Source of the DNA: Yponomeuta sedellus
Taxonomy: Eukaryota > Arthropoda > Insecta > Lepidoptera > Yponomeutidae
DNA: 64,000 nt
Direction: 5' to 3'
Assembly: GCA_934045075.1 (NCBI GenBank)
Contig: OW203721.1
Coordinates: 23,942,181 to 24,006,180, forward strand
Under the pieces are notes generated by a model. It searched no databases, was not told where the DNA came from, and saw only the letters and a list, made by a program, of their open reading frames with translations. This document shows positions 41,201 to 53,100 of the stretch, one piece after another; within the stretch, counting starts at the first letter, position 1, and every line of letters begins with the position of its first letter. Position numbers and translations under genes: made by a program.

Positions 41201-42033
41201 CAGCCTTTTATGATTCCCAAGAAAAATGTACCAAATGTTTTAAATTAGACCCCCAGTGTAGTGTATTCACAGCAGAATGTTATGCTATATATTGTGCACT
41301 TAAACATGTAAATAATGTAAATAGTTCAAAATGTTTGATTGTTTCTGACAGTAGAAGTGCCTTACTTTTACTATCTCAACAAAACAGTTATTTTAGATAT
41401 AATGTAAATTAAATAATTTTAGATATTTTGAAGATGATAGAAATGTTAAAACACAGAGGCAAATGCGTCATATTTAAGTGGGTACCCGCTCATAGTGGTA
41501 TCACAGGAAATGAAATAGTAGACAGAGCTGCTCGAGGTGACTTTGATGAGGACCATTCTTCATTAGTTAACGTCCCTTTCACCGATTACCACCATAAGCT
41601 AAATGAAAATGTAAAAGAGTTATGGCACGAATACTGGAAGATTATAAGTCTGGAGAAAGGGAAATGGTATACTAAAATACAGATCATCCCGCCGCCAAGA
41701 CCTTGGTATAATAAGCATCAGCAAGCTAATAACAGGAACTATATAACTACCATCAACCGTCTGAGATTTGGTCACTGCAGAACCCCGGCTCATTTAGCAA
41801 GATTGAAGATTAAATCAAACAACAAATGTGAATTTTGTACCAGTGAGGTCGCTGACCTTGAACATATCGTAATGAAATGTCAAAAATTCAACCTCGAACG
41901 TTTATTTTTAGTATCTGAACTAGCAAGTGTTTGTGAAACTGAAGTGCCTAAAAACTTGGAAAATATTTTATGTAATCCTAATTATTTTAATTATATGTAT
42001 AAATTTATATGTAATTCAGTAGGAAAATTGTAA
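38239..42033 (+). pseudogene. LINE ORF2: endonuclease, reverse transcriptase, RNase H; one in-frame stop
   Basis: Domains in order: AP-type endonuclease (FNIQSVN near residue 22, LNETWLK, SGDLNAHH); reverse transcriptase (YRPISLSS, FLDVSGAFDNV, GTMQGSIISPLLY, LLFADDIVVYS with the FADD catalytic pair); RNase H (LYTDGSK, AECYAIYC, VSDSRSAL, then WVPAHSGITGNEIVD); and a C-terminal Cys/His motif CEFCTSEVADLEHIVMKC. The frame is continuous except for TAA at 41410-41412, which falls between the third and fourth RNase H motifs. Everything before the stop, including endonuclease and RT, is uninterrupted (1057 aa). As read, the copy would make an RNase-H-truncated protein. Confidence 0.85.
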
Positions 42034-42127
42034 ACTATCCTTAGTACCTAATAATAATTAAGCTAGGCTTAAGGACTCTGTATCCAATAGCCAATAAACG
42101 TTTAAAAAAAAAAAAGTATTTTTTTGT

Positions 42128-44613
42128 TGGTTTAATTATTCTGTGATTTTTGACACTTATAAATTCTTTGTAAACAAAGAGTATATAAACAAGAGACGGG
42201 ACCTCCCTATATGCCTTTGTAATGAGTTTAGCCCCGTTAGCAATACCAACCAATAGAGCAAAAATGCAATGACAAAAATAAGTGCTACCAACATAATAAC
42301 TTGTCTATGCAATAGGGACGGCCACTTACATTACTTTATTTATCGATATCGATAAATTATCATCCAGGGGCTTCGCAGTCAGCCTAATATAATTAATACA
42401 AATCAATGTTTTCAATAAAACGACAAATGAAATTAGTATTTTATTATTTATTATCAAATCACAATAATTGTGGTCAAGGTCTATTGAATTTATTTCAGCA
42501 GCTATTTTGGGTTTTCTTTAGAGGTGTCCAATCTGAACGAACTTCATCAATCGGTGGTTTGGATTCAGGTGCTGAAATCGTAAAAAAAATTTGATTCGTC
42601 ATTGATTATTATTATGTTTGTAAACTATGCTACTTACCGGGATAGTTCTGATATTCTGAGATTCCAGGCCACAATAATTGTCGTCAAATCCTGCTGGACC
42701 AATAGCAACTGCTGATATTTTGGCTGCTGTACAAGGTGCTGAAAATGATAACACTTTGTAATTTATCAAAGTAAACAAACACTAGTTACAAAAAACTTCA
42801 GCGATACATGAAAAGTCTACGTACCAGAGTTCTTTTGTGAAGCTCGACAACTAATATGTTTTTGTATAGCTGAATCTGAAAATAAACAATTGCAAGAACA
42901 GTCCGAAGAAATTAAATAGTTTGTTCCTGTTTACCACTTAACTTCATAATACAGTTACATAGTCAATAGGTAACTATCAAATTCTATGATTAATAAATGA
43001 TTATACTATCCTTAGCACGGGTTAGCGCATTAAAAATAAAAATAGTATAATCATGTGGGTACAGCGATATCATTCCGATGTAAAACCCAACCGAGTGCTT
43101 AGTGCGAGTTTGACAGATCCAATCGAATTACTTTACTGCCGCGTTAATCGAGCATTGAGTAGTGAGTATGAGTAAGTTAACCGTTCGAACTGGTAAAACG
43201 CTGTCACAGTACAACTCGCACTCGCGTTTATTCGTGTTTTGGCTGGTAAACGTGTTCACTTCTCAACGTAAACCATTACAACTCGCACTCAGCAATTTTA
43301 ATTTCCATACTCGTCGCTAGGTCGCGCTTCCTCGATGCCATAGAAATACGAGTTAACGTTAACGCGATCGAGTAGTTAAAAAACTCGCACTAAGCACTCT
43401 GCAAAGTAGGTAGTCGGGGCTGTAAGTGCAATCTACTTCAGCCAGATGTCGCTGCCTGTACGTAATACAGAGAATAGATGCCGGTGAGTCGCCCATTGGC
43501 TCAGTTGGATAGAGCGCTGGCACGGATAGCCAGAGGTCACGGGTTCGAATCCCGGCATAAGTGGAACTTTTTGCCTCTAAATAGGTTTTTAAAATTGTCC
43601 TTAGCACGGGTTAGTGCATTAAAAATAAAAATTGTATAAATACATTTTTATAAAAAAAGATTTTGAGTTAAAATTAGTACAAAAAACATTTTAGAAATTC
43701 CAATCACTCACCAGTTTCAAGTGATGCGACGTGGTTACGTGGTAAGGAAACTCAGCTAGTAAGTAATCAGGAACAGGAGGCGCATTTATAAGTAGAGAAG
43801 GTACAGCCCTGTAAAAAAATGTTTATCTAAGTAATGTCATTTATGTATTAAGACGTAATAATCATATTGCGTTCTAAATGACGGAGCAAAATACATTCAA
43901 ATGTTCGACGTAAAGCAAGGCGTATTTTGTTTTTTATTAAATAATAAATTGTTCATGAAATGTAGTGTTACATTATAAATTTATAACACAACTCACCATT
44001 TCTTTAATCGGCTTCCTTTTTTGTTAAAATCTTTCGGCCTGAAATGATCTCCACATACATATTTATGTTGGTGGAGTTTTTCAATGGGGATATACGCAAG
44101 ATCTTCCACAATTTTCACCCATTGTCTGCATCTAAAAAAAACAGATTCAATGCAGCCACTAATTGTGCATCGTTGAAACATTGTTATGGCTTATAGCAAT
44201 TCACCCGTCGTACACTGAGTAGTAATTCTGACCAAGGTGCTCATCAGCTATTTTTATCGATATTGAACATGTGTATGGCACATCACTATGACATTGAAAC
44301 AACTCAATATTTTTCTCCTAATATAGGTATTAATTACGTTATATAACATAATTTATGATCTTGCTCTTGTGCAAGATGACAAAAACTGTAGCCAGAAATA
44401 CTTACCGGTCTTCATCCCTAGGAAATTTACTCATAAACTTTCTTTTGGTACCCTTTGACCGGCTGCATCTTATTTTACAAATGGCACAAGTTCGACACCA
44501 TCCGATCAGTGCCATTATTAAAAGAAAATCACCAAACACTGTACAACAAGATACACACAGCTAGATATTGAAAAAACTTAAAACACATAAAATAACTAGA
44601 AAACTTTCTAATA
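42128..44613 (-). pseudogene. THAP-domain multi-exon unit, copy 3 (diverged)
   Basis: It shares the layout of copies 1 and 2 ('agacgggacctccctatatgcctttg' to 'taatatgtgccgcg') with more substitutions and small indels. The THAP exon near 44131-43998 has lost internal codons and the first exon near 44405 remains. The unit is interrupted at about 42986-43640 by a composite SINE/MITE insertion. It is too damaged to encode the THAP protein. Confidence 0.6.
42986..43640 (+). mobile_element. Composite insertion: tRNA SINE with nested MITE
   Basis: 'ccttagcacgggttagygcattaaaaataaaaat' occurs at both ends (about 43010 and 43599). Between them a MITE of about 310 bases has inverted ends gagtgcttagtgcgagttt (43090-43108; inverse 43380-43399). 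It is followed by a tRNA-like head 'gcccattggctcagttggatagagcgctggcacggatagccagaggtcacgggttcgaatcccgg' at about 43488-43553. The order suggests insertion of one element into another. Confidence 0.6.
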
Positions 44614-45159
44614 TGTGCCGCGTTCCGCCATATTTGTTAAGTTTTCAGTTTGACATTGACAGCAAAGAAAGAGTAAGTAGTATTAAAGAGTGAGACAAAA
44701 ATATGTCCGCCATTAAAACGGGGCTAAATGCGAACAAAAATTTCAAAGTTCCTACTTGCGCTAGGCTGTTTGTAAAGTTATACAAAAATCTTTACTCCCT
44801 CTACGCAAAAATCTAAAGCGAAATGACTGCGGTAGACTCGTAAGAACAATTTTACAGGTTGTCTCGAAACAGGTCTGGAAGAAATCGCTCGAGCTTTTTT
44901 TTGGTCGTGTAAAGTTTTCTCTATCTATTTATTAGATATATACTTATACCTACATATTTCTAGATAGAAAGACAACACTTTCTTGATACAGATTTTAACC
45001 AGGTTTCCGCTATGTACATTATCTCTAATTCTACCAGAAATTGTAGGCTTTCTAGGATATCCATTGTTTCCCGATTATCTATGCAAATACGCGGATACAT
45101 AGATCTAAATCTGAACATTCACGTATACCAAAATGTTAGAAGAGTATTTATATGACGAC

Positions 45160-45345
45160 CTCTGTGGCGTTGCGGTAGCGCATGCAAGAGGTCCCGGGTT
45201 CGAATCCCTGCTGGGAAAAAAAAAAAACCCCAGGGCCCAGGTCTTGGATGTTTAAATGTTTTTGATGTCGTTGTTTCTGGTTCCCACAACACAGGGTATC
45301 CTAGTGTGGGGCCAGAAGCAATGTACGTATGTGCCTGTATGTAAA
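45160..45345 (+). mobile_element. tRNA-like SINE
   Basis: 'gtggcgttgcggtagcgcatgcaag' and 'ggtcccgggttcgaatccctgctgggaaaaaaaaaaaa' form a tRNA-like head. The body 'ttcccacaacacagggtatcctagtgtgggg' is also echoed near 7880-7920. Confidence 0.5.
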
Positions 45346-45388
45346 TGTTATGTTCTGTTATTTGGGTTTAGTAAAGTTAGGTTAGTGT

Positions 45389-46106
45389 CTCAGAACCTCA
45401 GAACAATAACCAAAGCAGAAGGGGCCGTAAAATAAAAAGTGATAATTGAATAGCTGTCCTTGTTACTCTTGCAACGATTCTTTGTGCCAGTAAGAGACAA
45501 CTATAGTGTACTCGTACATGCAAAATTTCACAATCGTACTAGGTTGCCCGCTGCCTATAGGAAGTCAAAGTTATATTCTCAGAACATTAACTAAAGCATA
45601 GAAGGAGCTATAAAAAAAGTAATAATTGAATATCAGCTATCTTTGTTACTGTTGCAATGATTCTTTGTGCCAGAAAGAGACAACTATAGTGTACTCGTAC
45701 ACGCAAAATTTCACAATCGTACTAGGTTGCCTATAGGAAGTCAAAGTTATTTTAGGGGTAGTAGGCAAAAGTAAAAATCTATACAGATGGGACAAACAAC
45801 ACGAAAACGTCGAGAAAAAACACAAGGTTTTTGGAGACGACGCACTCCAACATCTGTTGTCTAACACACTGCCAAATCGAAGATACATGGCAGCCCACTA
45901 CAAGCTGTGATTTTCTAGACCTCTCTAATTAGGTAGCATAATGGTAACCAACTGAGCTACGTCCGAAATAATCAAACAATACACTACCTATTATATTTTT
46001 CTCTGTCTAACACGTGGTTGTCGACGTTTCAAAACGAGACAGACATAATGTCAAGTGTTCATTTTATAACGCTCCTTCTATGCTTTAGTGTAGTTATTGT
46101 TCTGAG
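45389..46106. mobile_element. 718-bp DNA element, TSD gttagtgt
   Basis: Exact 8-bp flanks gttagtgt lie at 45381-45388 and 46107-46114. The ends are ctcagaac(...)caataac and the inverse gttattgttctgag. The interior has a direct duplication of about 175 bases (about 45398-45573 and 45578-45750). No ORF of interest. The TSD length fits hAT or P-like transposition. Confidence 0.7.
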
Positions 46107-46292
46107 GTTAGTGTTTAGGTATTGATAGGACAGTATGCATGAAAGTATAGAGTTGACCAAACCAAGGTAATAAAAATCTTTAATTATTTAATTACAAAAG
46201 ACGCAAAAATGCATGTTAAATCAATTCTAGTGTGGGTGGATGAATACATCATAAACAAATAGGTATCTATAAGTAAAGGTATTTACAATCTA

Positions 46293-48131
46293 CTAATAGC
46301 AATGAACTTGATGACCGAGAAAACATCGCAAGAGTTTTGGTTTCTTCAACTGATTGATAACATCAGGTTTTGATTTTGGAATACTTAAAGTTTTTGACGA
46401 TTCTATTTGTCTACAACTCGTCGAAAGTGACATTTTACTTTGTTTTGGTGTACATCGCAAAACACTGGTATCATCCAAAAGGGCTATGGACTGCTTAAGC
46501 AGCAAGGACTCCTTCTCTTCCAGAGTCAACTTTCGAGGGTCTTTCGGAGGCACCCACTTATAGCCACTGGCACGCTTAAGCTCGTTATTTTGAAGTCTTA
46601 AATTGAATGTTTTTATGTTTAGTCCTCGACTAATATTGCGCTCATTAGGTGCCGGGCCTTCCATGATGGCAAAAAATGAAGTCTTTGGAGCTCTAAAAAG
46701 TGGACCACGACACACTGCTGGGTGGTAACACTTAGGTTTTTCTATGGAATACGTGCCTGGGCCAGGAGTATCAAGTCTGCCTTGGACAGACATCCAATTA
46801 TACCAAGGCAAAAAGCGGCCTTCCGATGTTTGAAATGGCGCTATATGTTGGTTATGAAGTTTCTTTTTTAAAAAAAGTGTATTATATTTGCCTTCGGGTC
46901 GGATTTCTATCGGTTCAGAGTCATTTCTTGGGGTTTTATCACCACGGCGTGATGTGGATCTGAACATCCAGGTAGGTTGCTTGCATTCTATTTTTTCTTG
47001 CTTTTTTCTATCTTCATCATCCGATTCTTCTTCAAGATATTCGTCGGGTACTTTTGGAGTTTTGAATCTGGGCGCAGATGCTCCGAAGGGCAACCGTTTT
47101 ACACAATCTTGTGTCTTACAAAGGTTAACCTTTGGCGCATAATCTGATGGCCCTGGTCCAACGTGTTGGCATTGCCGTTTGAAACGTGGTGCCTTAGAAC
47201 CAAAAAACGGTGGTTCGGGGAGCCTAATGTGGCAGATCTTAGTTGGAGGATCAGGCAAATTAAATTGGCTTTTTAAAGTGTAGTCGGCTGGACCAGGTGT
47301 GATTTCAAGTTTTTTTGTCGAAAAACGATTACTTTTAGAACCAGAGACAGGCACTGCATTATGATTAACTTCAATGGGATAGTAAGCAGCTGGACCAGGC
47401 CCACCATGCCTCATTTCATAATTTTGAAGAATTTCTGCTAATCGTGGTTGCTTTGAAGTTTTTCTACGGAGGAGGCGGATTTTCTCTGCACAAATTTGAT
47501 CCTTTCTAGGTTTTGTATCTATTCTATAAGCGTCCGGTCCAGGTCGAATTTCTGAACCTTCTAAATTCTTTTGGAATCGTTTGGCAGTTCTTTGGCTCCA
47601 TTTACAACCGTGGTAAAAAGTTGTGGTTTCAAAAACTTTTGGATTGTAAAATGGAGGGACTGGTTCTTCAAGTTTACCCTGAGCCTTCGTTACAAAGGTG
47701 TTTGGTTTACAAGGGAGACCACCCAATACAACAGATCTTGGCGGGCGACCGAGAATTAATTTTCTCGCAACTTCCTTTTGGCAAATATCCTGTTTTGGTT
47801 GCACCATGTCATCCTGGAGAGGACATTCGCATTCCATAGAACAGCGACATACTAGCTTTTCTATGTCTTCTTTACTCAAAGCTTCATAGGGAAATCGAGG
47901 TTTATTGGATAAAAAAGCAACGCAGTTTGGTATGTGGTGCTGAAATACTGGGTTGTATAAGTTTTCAGAATACGTTTTTAGTTCACCAATATCTCGTCTA
48001 GCAGTAGAATTGAAAGGAACTTTATTCTTCGTTATCAATCGGCACAGTTGATTTTGATAAGCTCCAGGGCCAAAAATGCATTCATCCGTTTCTTTGGGTC
48101 GTGCGAAACGATCAGCCAAATTGAACGCCAT
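46293..48131 (-). CDS. Sperm-tail PG-rich repeat (STPG-like) protein, single coding exon
   Basis: 612 aa from ATG at 48131. Upstream codons are open but have no ATG, and a good splice acceptor (TTTTTCTACAG, near 48194) precedes the start, implying a non-coding 5' exon. The protein carries repeated Pro-Gly turns of the SHIPPO/STPG type: GPGAY (residue 21), then in order RPGPDAYRI, GPGPAAYYP, TPGPADYTL, GPGPSDYAP and TPGPGTYSI, each followed by basic/aromatic segments such as FGSKAPRF and FGASAPRF. Such proteins lie along sperm-flagellar and ciliary microtubules. Cys-rich (CRCSMECEC) near residue 108; acidic patch EEESDDEDR near the middle. Which STPG paralogue it is cannot be told. Confidence 0.8.
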   Translation of the reverse strand: MAFNLADRFARPKETDECIFGPGAYQNQLCRLITKNKVPFNSTARRDIGELKTYSENLYNPVFQHHIPNCVAFLSNKPRFPYEALSKEDIEKLVCRCSMECECPLQDDMVQPKQDICQKEVARKLILGRPPRSVVLGGLPCKPNTFVTKAQGKLEEPVPPFYNPKVFETTTFYHGCKWSQRTAKRFQKNLEGSEIRPGPDAYRIDTKPRKDQICAEKIRLLRRKTSKQPRLAEILQNYEMRHGGPGPAAYYPIEVNHNAVPVSGSKSNRFSTKKLEITPGPADYTLKSQFNLPDPPTKICHIRLPEPPFFGSKAPRFKRQCQHVGPGPSDYAPKVNLCKTQDCVKRLPFGASAPRFKTPKVPDEYLEEESDDEDRKKQEKIECKQPTWMFRSTSRRGDKTPRNDSEPIEIRPEGKYNTLFLKKKLHNQHIAPFQTSEGRFLPWYNWMSVQGRLDTPGPGTYSIEKPKCYHPAVCRGPLFRAPKTSFFAIMEGPAPNERNISRGLNIKTFNLRLQNNELKRASGYKWVPPKDPRKLTLEEKESLLLKQSIALLDDTSVLRCTPKQSKMSLSTSCRQIESSKTLSIPKSKPDVINQLKKPKLLRCFLGHQVHCY

Positions 48132-48220
48132 TATAGTTACTTGCCTCTGCAGACGTTGAATTTGCAAAGTATTGCAAACAAAATTCCGCGATGCTGTAGA
48201 AAAATAAAAAATAGGTGTAA

Positions 48221-48245
48221 TCCACGGATGTAAAACATCCGTGGT
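48221..48245. repeat. Short perfect hairpin upstream of STPG gene
   Basis: ccacggatgt / acatccgtgg with a 3-base loop, about 30 bases upstream of the STPG splice acceptor, at the outer edge of the large inverted repeat. Confidence 0.6.
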
Positions 48246-48289
48246 GCAATCAGTAATCAGGTTGGTATAACGAGAGTCTTTTTAATCTG

Positions 48290-49520
48290 TGGTATAACGT
48301 GGGTATAACGCGTAGACAGAGAATAGAATAGACGTATAGTAATCTTTGGAATAGACTGGGCCTGCGCGTATACCTTTGAGATGGAGATAGAAGTAGGTAC
48401 TTCATAAGAGTTGCTAGCATAACCCATAATTCCCAAAAGTATGTTTTGCGTATTTACATGTTGTAAACAGAAAATCGGGAAATAAATCAATACCTCAATA
48501 GAAGCAAAAAACGTGGGATACTCAGAAAGTTTTGAGAAACTAAAAAACTAACTTCTATGAAAAAAATATTTTTATTAAATCTTTTCAAAGAACTCTCCAT
48601 CAGCCGCTATACCAAGTTTCATGCGTCTTAAACAATTTTCAAAACATTTTTTCCAGTCCTCCGCAGCCACCTCTTCCACGGCCTTCCCAAACGCTGCTAG
48701 CGCGTCTTCCGGCCATGACAACTGTATCCCTTTGAGCTGATTTTTAATTTTAGGGAATTAAAAAGAAGTCACACGGAGCCAAATCAGGATTTTTCAGGCA
48801 GTCCATAGGAATATCAGTAGCTCTTGTACTAGTACTTGCCACCGCAAGTGATGGAGAATACGATGTTGTAGCCTCAGGAAGAGCCTGGAAAGAACACAAA
48901 CGGCGTTTTAAAAAAAATACATTTCAAAGTATACTATAGTTTAGAACCTTACTTAACTATACAGTAAGTAGAGATTGAAAAAATAATAGACCCAGGACAA
49001 AGACGTAATTTTACATTGAACGGTATATTCACGAATATATTTGTGAGGTAAACCATAACATAATAATGTACGAATATATTGAATCACTAAAATATACCCA
49101 TAACTAATATTATTTACACCCTTACAAATAATGCCTTGAATGGTCTATTCGCAAATATATTTGTGAGGTAAACTATAACATAATAATGTACGAATATATT
49201 CCATCACTAAAATGTACCTATAACTAATATTATTTTAGGGAGTCCTTACCGGCAAAAACAGTTTCGGAACGGAACCTTCTGTCAGAAAAGTAAAACTCTT
49301 TGTTTTTCGAAAACTATGGGTCTCGACTCTCGAAATGACGGGAACAAACACGGGTATACTTTGTCGGTTGCCAGTCAGTCCAAACGACCCGTGGCTTTAA
49401 CCCATATGGTCCGTAGAGCCTGATCAGCTGGGTACCTGTAAAATAATTTTGAACAATATAAACATTATGTGCCCGGATAACGGGGAAAGACTTGCCAATG
49501 GTACGTTTGGGACCTCGTCA
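48290..49520 (-). pseudogene. Left arm of large inverted repeat: THAP plus mariner remnant
   Basis: Minus-strand reading gives, after a TTTTACAG acceptor near 49435, a decayed THAP segment (TIWVKATGR, then in another frame KYTRVCSRHFESRD). Further on (about 48845-48575) comes a mariner transposase C-terminus (NPDLAPCDFF, EDWKKCFENC-like). It is the inverse of 54612-55845 with scattered differences. Frameshifts and stops throughout; no functional protein. Confidence 0.7.
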
Positions 49521-49850
49521 AAACAAGGGTCTAACTCGTGGTTGGTTCCTCTGCTCTTGTAAATAAAACCCTCGGGGATATCGGGCGTTAGTTTTTTTCT
49601 TCACATTTGGCCTTCCTTGTTTTTGCCAACACTAAGGGATTTTTTGTATATTAAGTCTGGTAACACTAACATTATTATAAACCGTCTAAATTAAGATTGT
49701 CGCAGTTAGATTGCCAATCTATAGTATGAGCGCCTACATAATTTAGACGGGTAACATCAAAATATTCAAATTTTCAATTTAGTTTTCACGGCACATTTTA
49801 TCTAATTGAGGGGTAATTAAGTGCAGTAGATGCATTTTATACCTTGCCGT

Positions 49851-50025
49851 TGTTAATAATATGCAGTCTAAGATATTAAATGAAGGTTTACTTTCAACAA
49901 CGTTACAGAAACATACCGACATAGTGACAATCAAATCAAAAGTCTTCTTAAAAAGCATAGACAAACCGGTACATTATATAGACCATTTATCTTCAGTAAG
50001 GAGGTACTAAATCATCATTTCAACA
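49851..50025 (-). repeat. Copia 3' LTR
   Basis: 175 bases, TG...CA ends, differing from the other LTR (54290-54464) at two visible positions. The adjacent purine stretch (GGAGGTG on the minus strand, just outside 50025) is the likely polypurine tract. Target duplication gccgt at 49846-49850. Confidence 0.9.
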
Positions 50026-50169
50026 CACCTCCTTGATTTAGTATCCCTTACAATAATAACTAACTATCAATAAAACCTATTACACACATTGTTTAAAATA
50101 CTCAGCATAAAAATAATAATTTATAGACCCTATGTCCATATAAATAGGTCCTATTCAAAAGAAAACACT

Positions 50170-53100
50170 TTAACAATCTCTAATACCTAACAAACCTCTA
50201 AATTTTTGAAACTTAACCTTACCCAGAGCTTTTGTTAATATATCCGCAATCTGATCTTCGGTTGAAATTTTATTGACACTAATTAAACCCTTTTTCACAT
50301 AATCATAAACAAAATGATAACTTATATCGATGTGCTTAGAATTCTTAGAGAACTTTCCATTTATAGCCAAACCAATAGCACCTGTATTGTCTTCATAAAT
50401 GTTAACACTATTCTCAATTTCAACACCTAGATCACTTAAAACTCCTCTTATAGGTAACACCTCCTCAACACAATCGGCTAATGCATAGTACTCTGCATGT
50501 GTAGACGCTCTAGAAACTATTTTCTGCTTTTGTGATCTCCACATCGCAACATTTCCAAATACTTTAATCACAATTCCGCTTGGAGATTTTCTATCTTGCG
50601 TGTCCGCTGCCCAATCAGCATCTACGTATGCATTCATCGTTTCATTATATGCTGTTCCATAGCTCAACTTCAGGTTTCTTGTATGATATAAATATTTCAG
50701 CACTCGTAAAGCATATTTGTAATGTGTTTCATCATGGTTGTTTTGAAATCTGCTCATATAGTTTACTGAATACGCTACATCTGGTCGTGTTCCATTTGCT
50801 ACAAAAAACAAGGCTCCTATTAAATTTCTATATTTTAGTTTCTCATTCGTTTTATTTGCAAGCTCCAATCGCAGATTTATTTCCATAGGCGTATCATATC
50901 CCTTAGAATCTTTAATTTTGTATTTCTCAGCCAAACTTTCAATGTATTGTTTTTGACTTAAATACATCTTCTTTTCTTTCGGATTATAATCAATGTTGAT
51001 ACCTAAATACAGTTTTACGCATCCTAGATCTTTCATACGGAACCGATCACTTAACATTTGTTTCACTTCTTCAATACTTGTCTTATCTTCGCCTGTAATC
51101 AACAAATCGTCAACATATAAAATAATGTAAATCTTCTTTTCATTTACACACCCTGTATATAAACAATAGTCGTATGCAGATCTTTTCAAATTTATACTAC
51201 AGAAAAAATTGTGAATACAATCATACCAATCTCGTGGACTTTCTCGTAGTCCGTACAGTGCCTTTTTCAATAAGCAAACTTTGCCTGGTTGTATATCATA
51301 ACCATCTGGTGGATATTATGTAAACTTCTGACTTTATGGTTCCATTCAGGAACGCAGTTTCTACGTCCATCTGTTCAATATCCCATCCTCGTACACAAGC
51401 AGTTGATAATAAAACTTTTAAGGTAGTCATTCTGGCAACTGGCGAATATATTTCTTCATTCTCTTCATACATCTGTTGAAAGCCTCTGGCGACAACTCTT
51501 GCTTTATATTTTCCACTTGACTTAATTGTGTAAATCCATTTTACTTCTATAATTTTCTTGTTCATTGGCTCATTTACGATTTCCCAGGTTTCATTCGTTT
51601 CCAAACTATTTATCTCTGTTTGCATAGCATTTTTCCATTTCATAGATTCAGAGCTATTCATCGCCTCTTCATAATTTTCTGGTACATTCGCATTACACAT
51701 GTTAACGTAAATAACATAGTCTTTAAATTTTTCTGGTACTTTTCTTGTTCTCACCGGTCTTCCGTATTCAATTACTTCTCTTGGTTCTTCAATTTCATTT
51801 CGATCTTCTATATCTTCAACAGTATCATTAAATACTTGATCATTTTCCTTTTCATCTTCTTTATCACTATTATCTTCAATCAATCTTGCTGTCTCATCTA
51901 CAAATGTCACATGTCTGCTTCCAGTCACTTTATTCTCCACTAACACTTTGTATCCCGTTTCTGTGTAACCTATTAAAATACCTTTAACTGCCTTTGAATT
52001 CAATTTTGAAGTCCTTCTCTCTTCAGGGATTCTCACAAATACTTTGTTTCCTATTATTCTCATTTTGGTCACATCTGGTTTTCTTCCAAAAAATATCTCG
52101 TATGGTGTCCTTTTAAGTTCTGTATTCGTCAACAATCTGTTTCCAATATAAACTGCTGTCTCCACTAATATTGGCCAGTACTCTTTATCTATTTTTGCTT
52201 CAGATATTAAACACCTCGTTCTGTCCATAATCGTTCTATTAAATCTCTCTGCAACGCCATTCAATTCATGTGTATATGCTGGACATGGAATTATGTAAAT
52301 CCCTTTCTCCTTGGCTAATTTGAAATAATCTTTATTTATGTATTCTCTTCCATTATCGCATCGTAATTCCTTAATTCTTTTCCCCGTCGTATTCTCAACG
52401 AAATTCATGTAAGCTACAAAACACTCAAACACTTCACTTTTATATTTAATGCAATACACTTTGGCTATTCTACTATAATCATCGATGAAAGATACGAAGT
52501 AACGTTCACCTTCAATACCTGTAGGATTTAATGGACCATTCACATCAGTATGTACTATTTCTAAAATATCACGTGCTCGGTGTCGATTATTTTCGAAAGG
52601 TATGTTAAACATTTTATTTTTTAAACAAATCTCGCACTGTATATGATCATTTTCAAGTTTATCAGGTAAACCGTTCAGTAACTTTTGTTGACACATCTTA
52701 TTTAAATTTATAAAATTTGTGTGTCCAAGAATTCTATGCCACTTTTCTTTTTCAGTCATATTGCATGTTGTGTATGATTTTACAAAATTCGTTTCTACTT
52801 TTCCATTCAATAAAAACAATTTGTTTTTCCTCTCAGCAACAGCTAATAAATTATTGCTAGACCCATCGTAAATTTTAGCTCCATATTTGTCGAATATTAT
52901 ATACTTATTTTGCTTTGTGATAGACGATACACTCAATAAATTCTGTTTCATATTTGGTACATAATAAACATTCGTAATAGTAGTTTTGACCCATTCACCG
53001 GTTACATACGTTACTATATTGTACGTTAATACATTTCCTATTTTATTTGCTTTCAGAGGAAAACCATCTCCTACTTTAATATCAACCGGACTTTCCAAAT

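Larger units (their letters stand above)
37020..42113 (+). mobile_element. Near-full-length LINE with APE, RT and RNase H
   Basis: A 5.1 kb non-LTR retrotransposon of the I-like group (ORF2 carries RNase H). It ends in AATAAA (about 42092) and a poly(A) run, with imperfect target duplications aagtattttttgt (37007-37019) and aagtatttttttgt (42114-42127, one extra T). ORF1 and ORF2 are complete except for one stop. The insertion lies between THAP units 2 and 3, so it post-dates the array. Confidence 0.85.

Noticed and set aside
36700..42200. Reading the LINE and THAP units as one large gene
   Set aside because: The LINE is on the opposite strand, has its own poly(A) tail and target duplication, and so is a separate insertion.
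43488..43560. Possible genuine tRNA gene
   Set aside because: It has A and B boxes and a foldable anticodon stem, but the loop lacks the invariant U33, the acceptor stem is imperfect, and the same sequence is the head of a repeated SINE at 15.4 and 28.5 kb.
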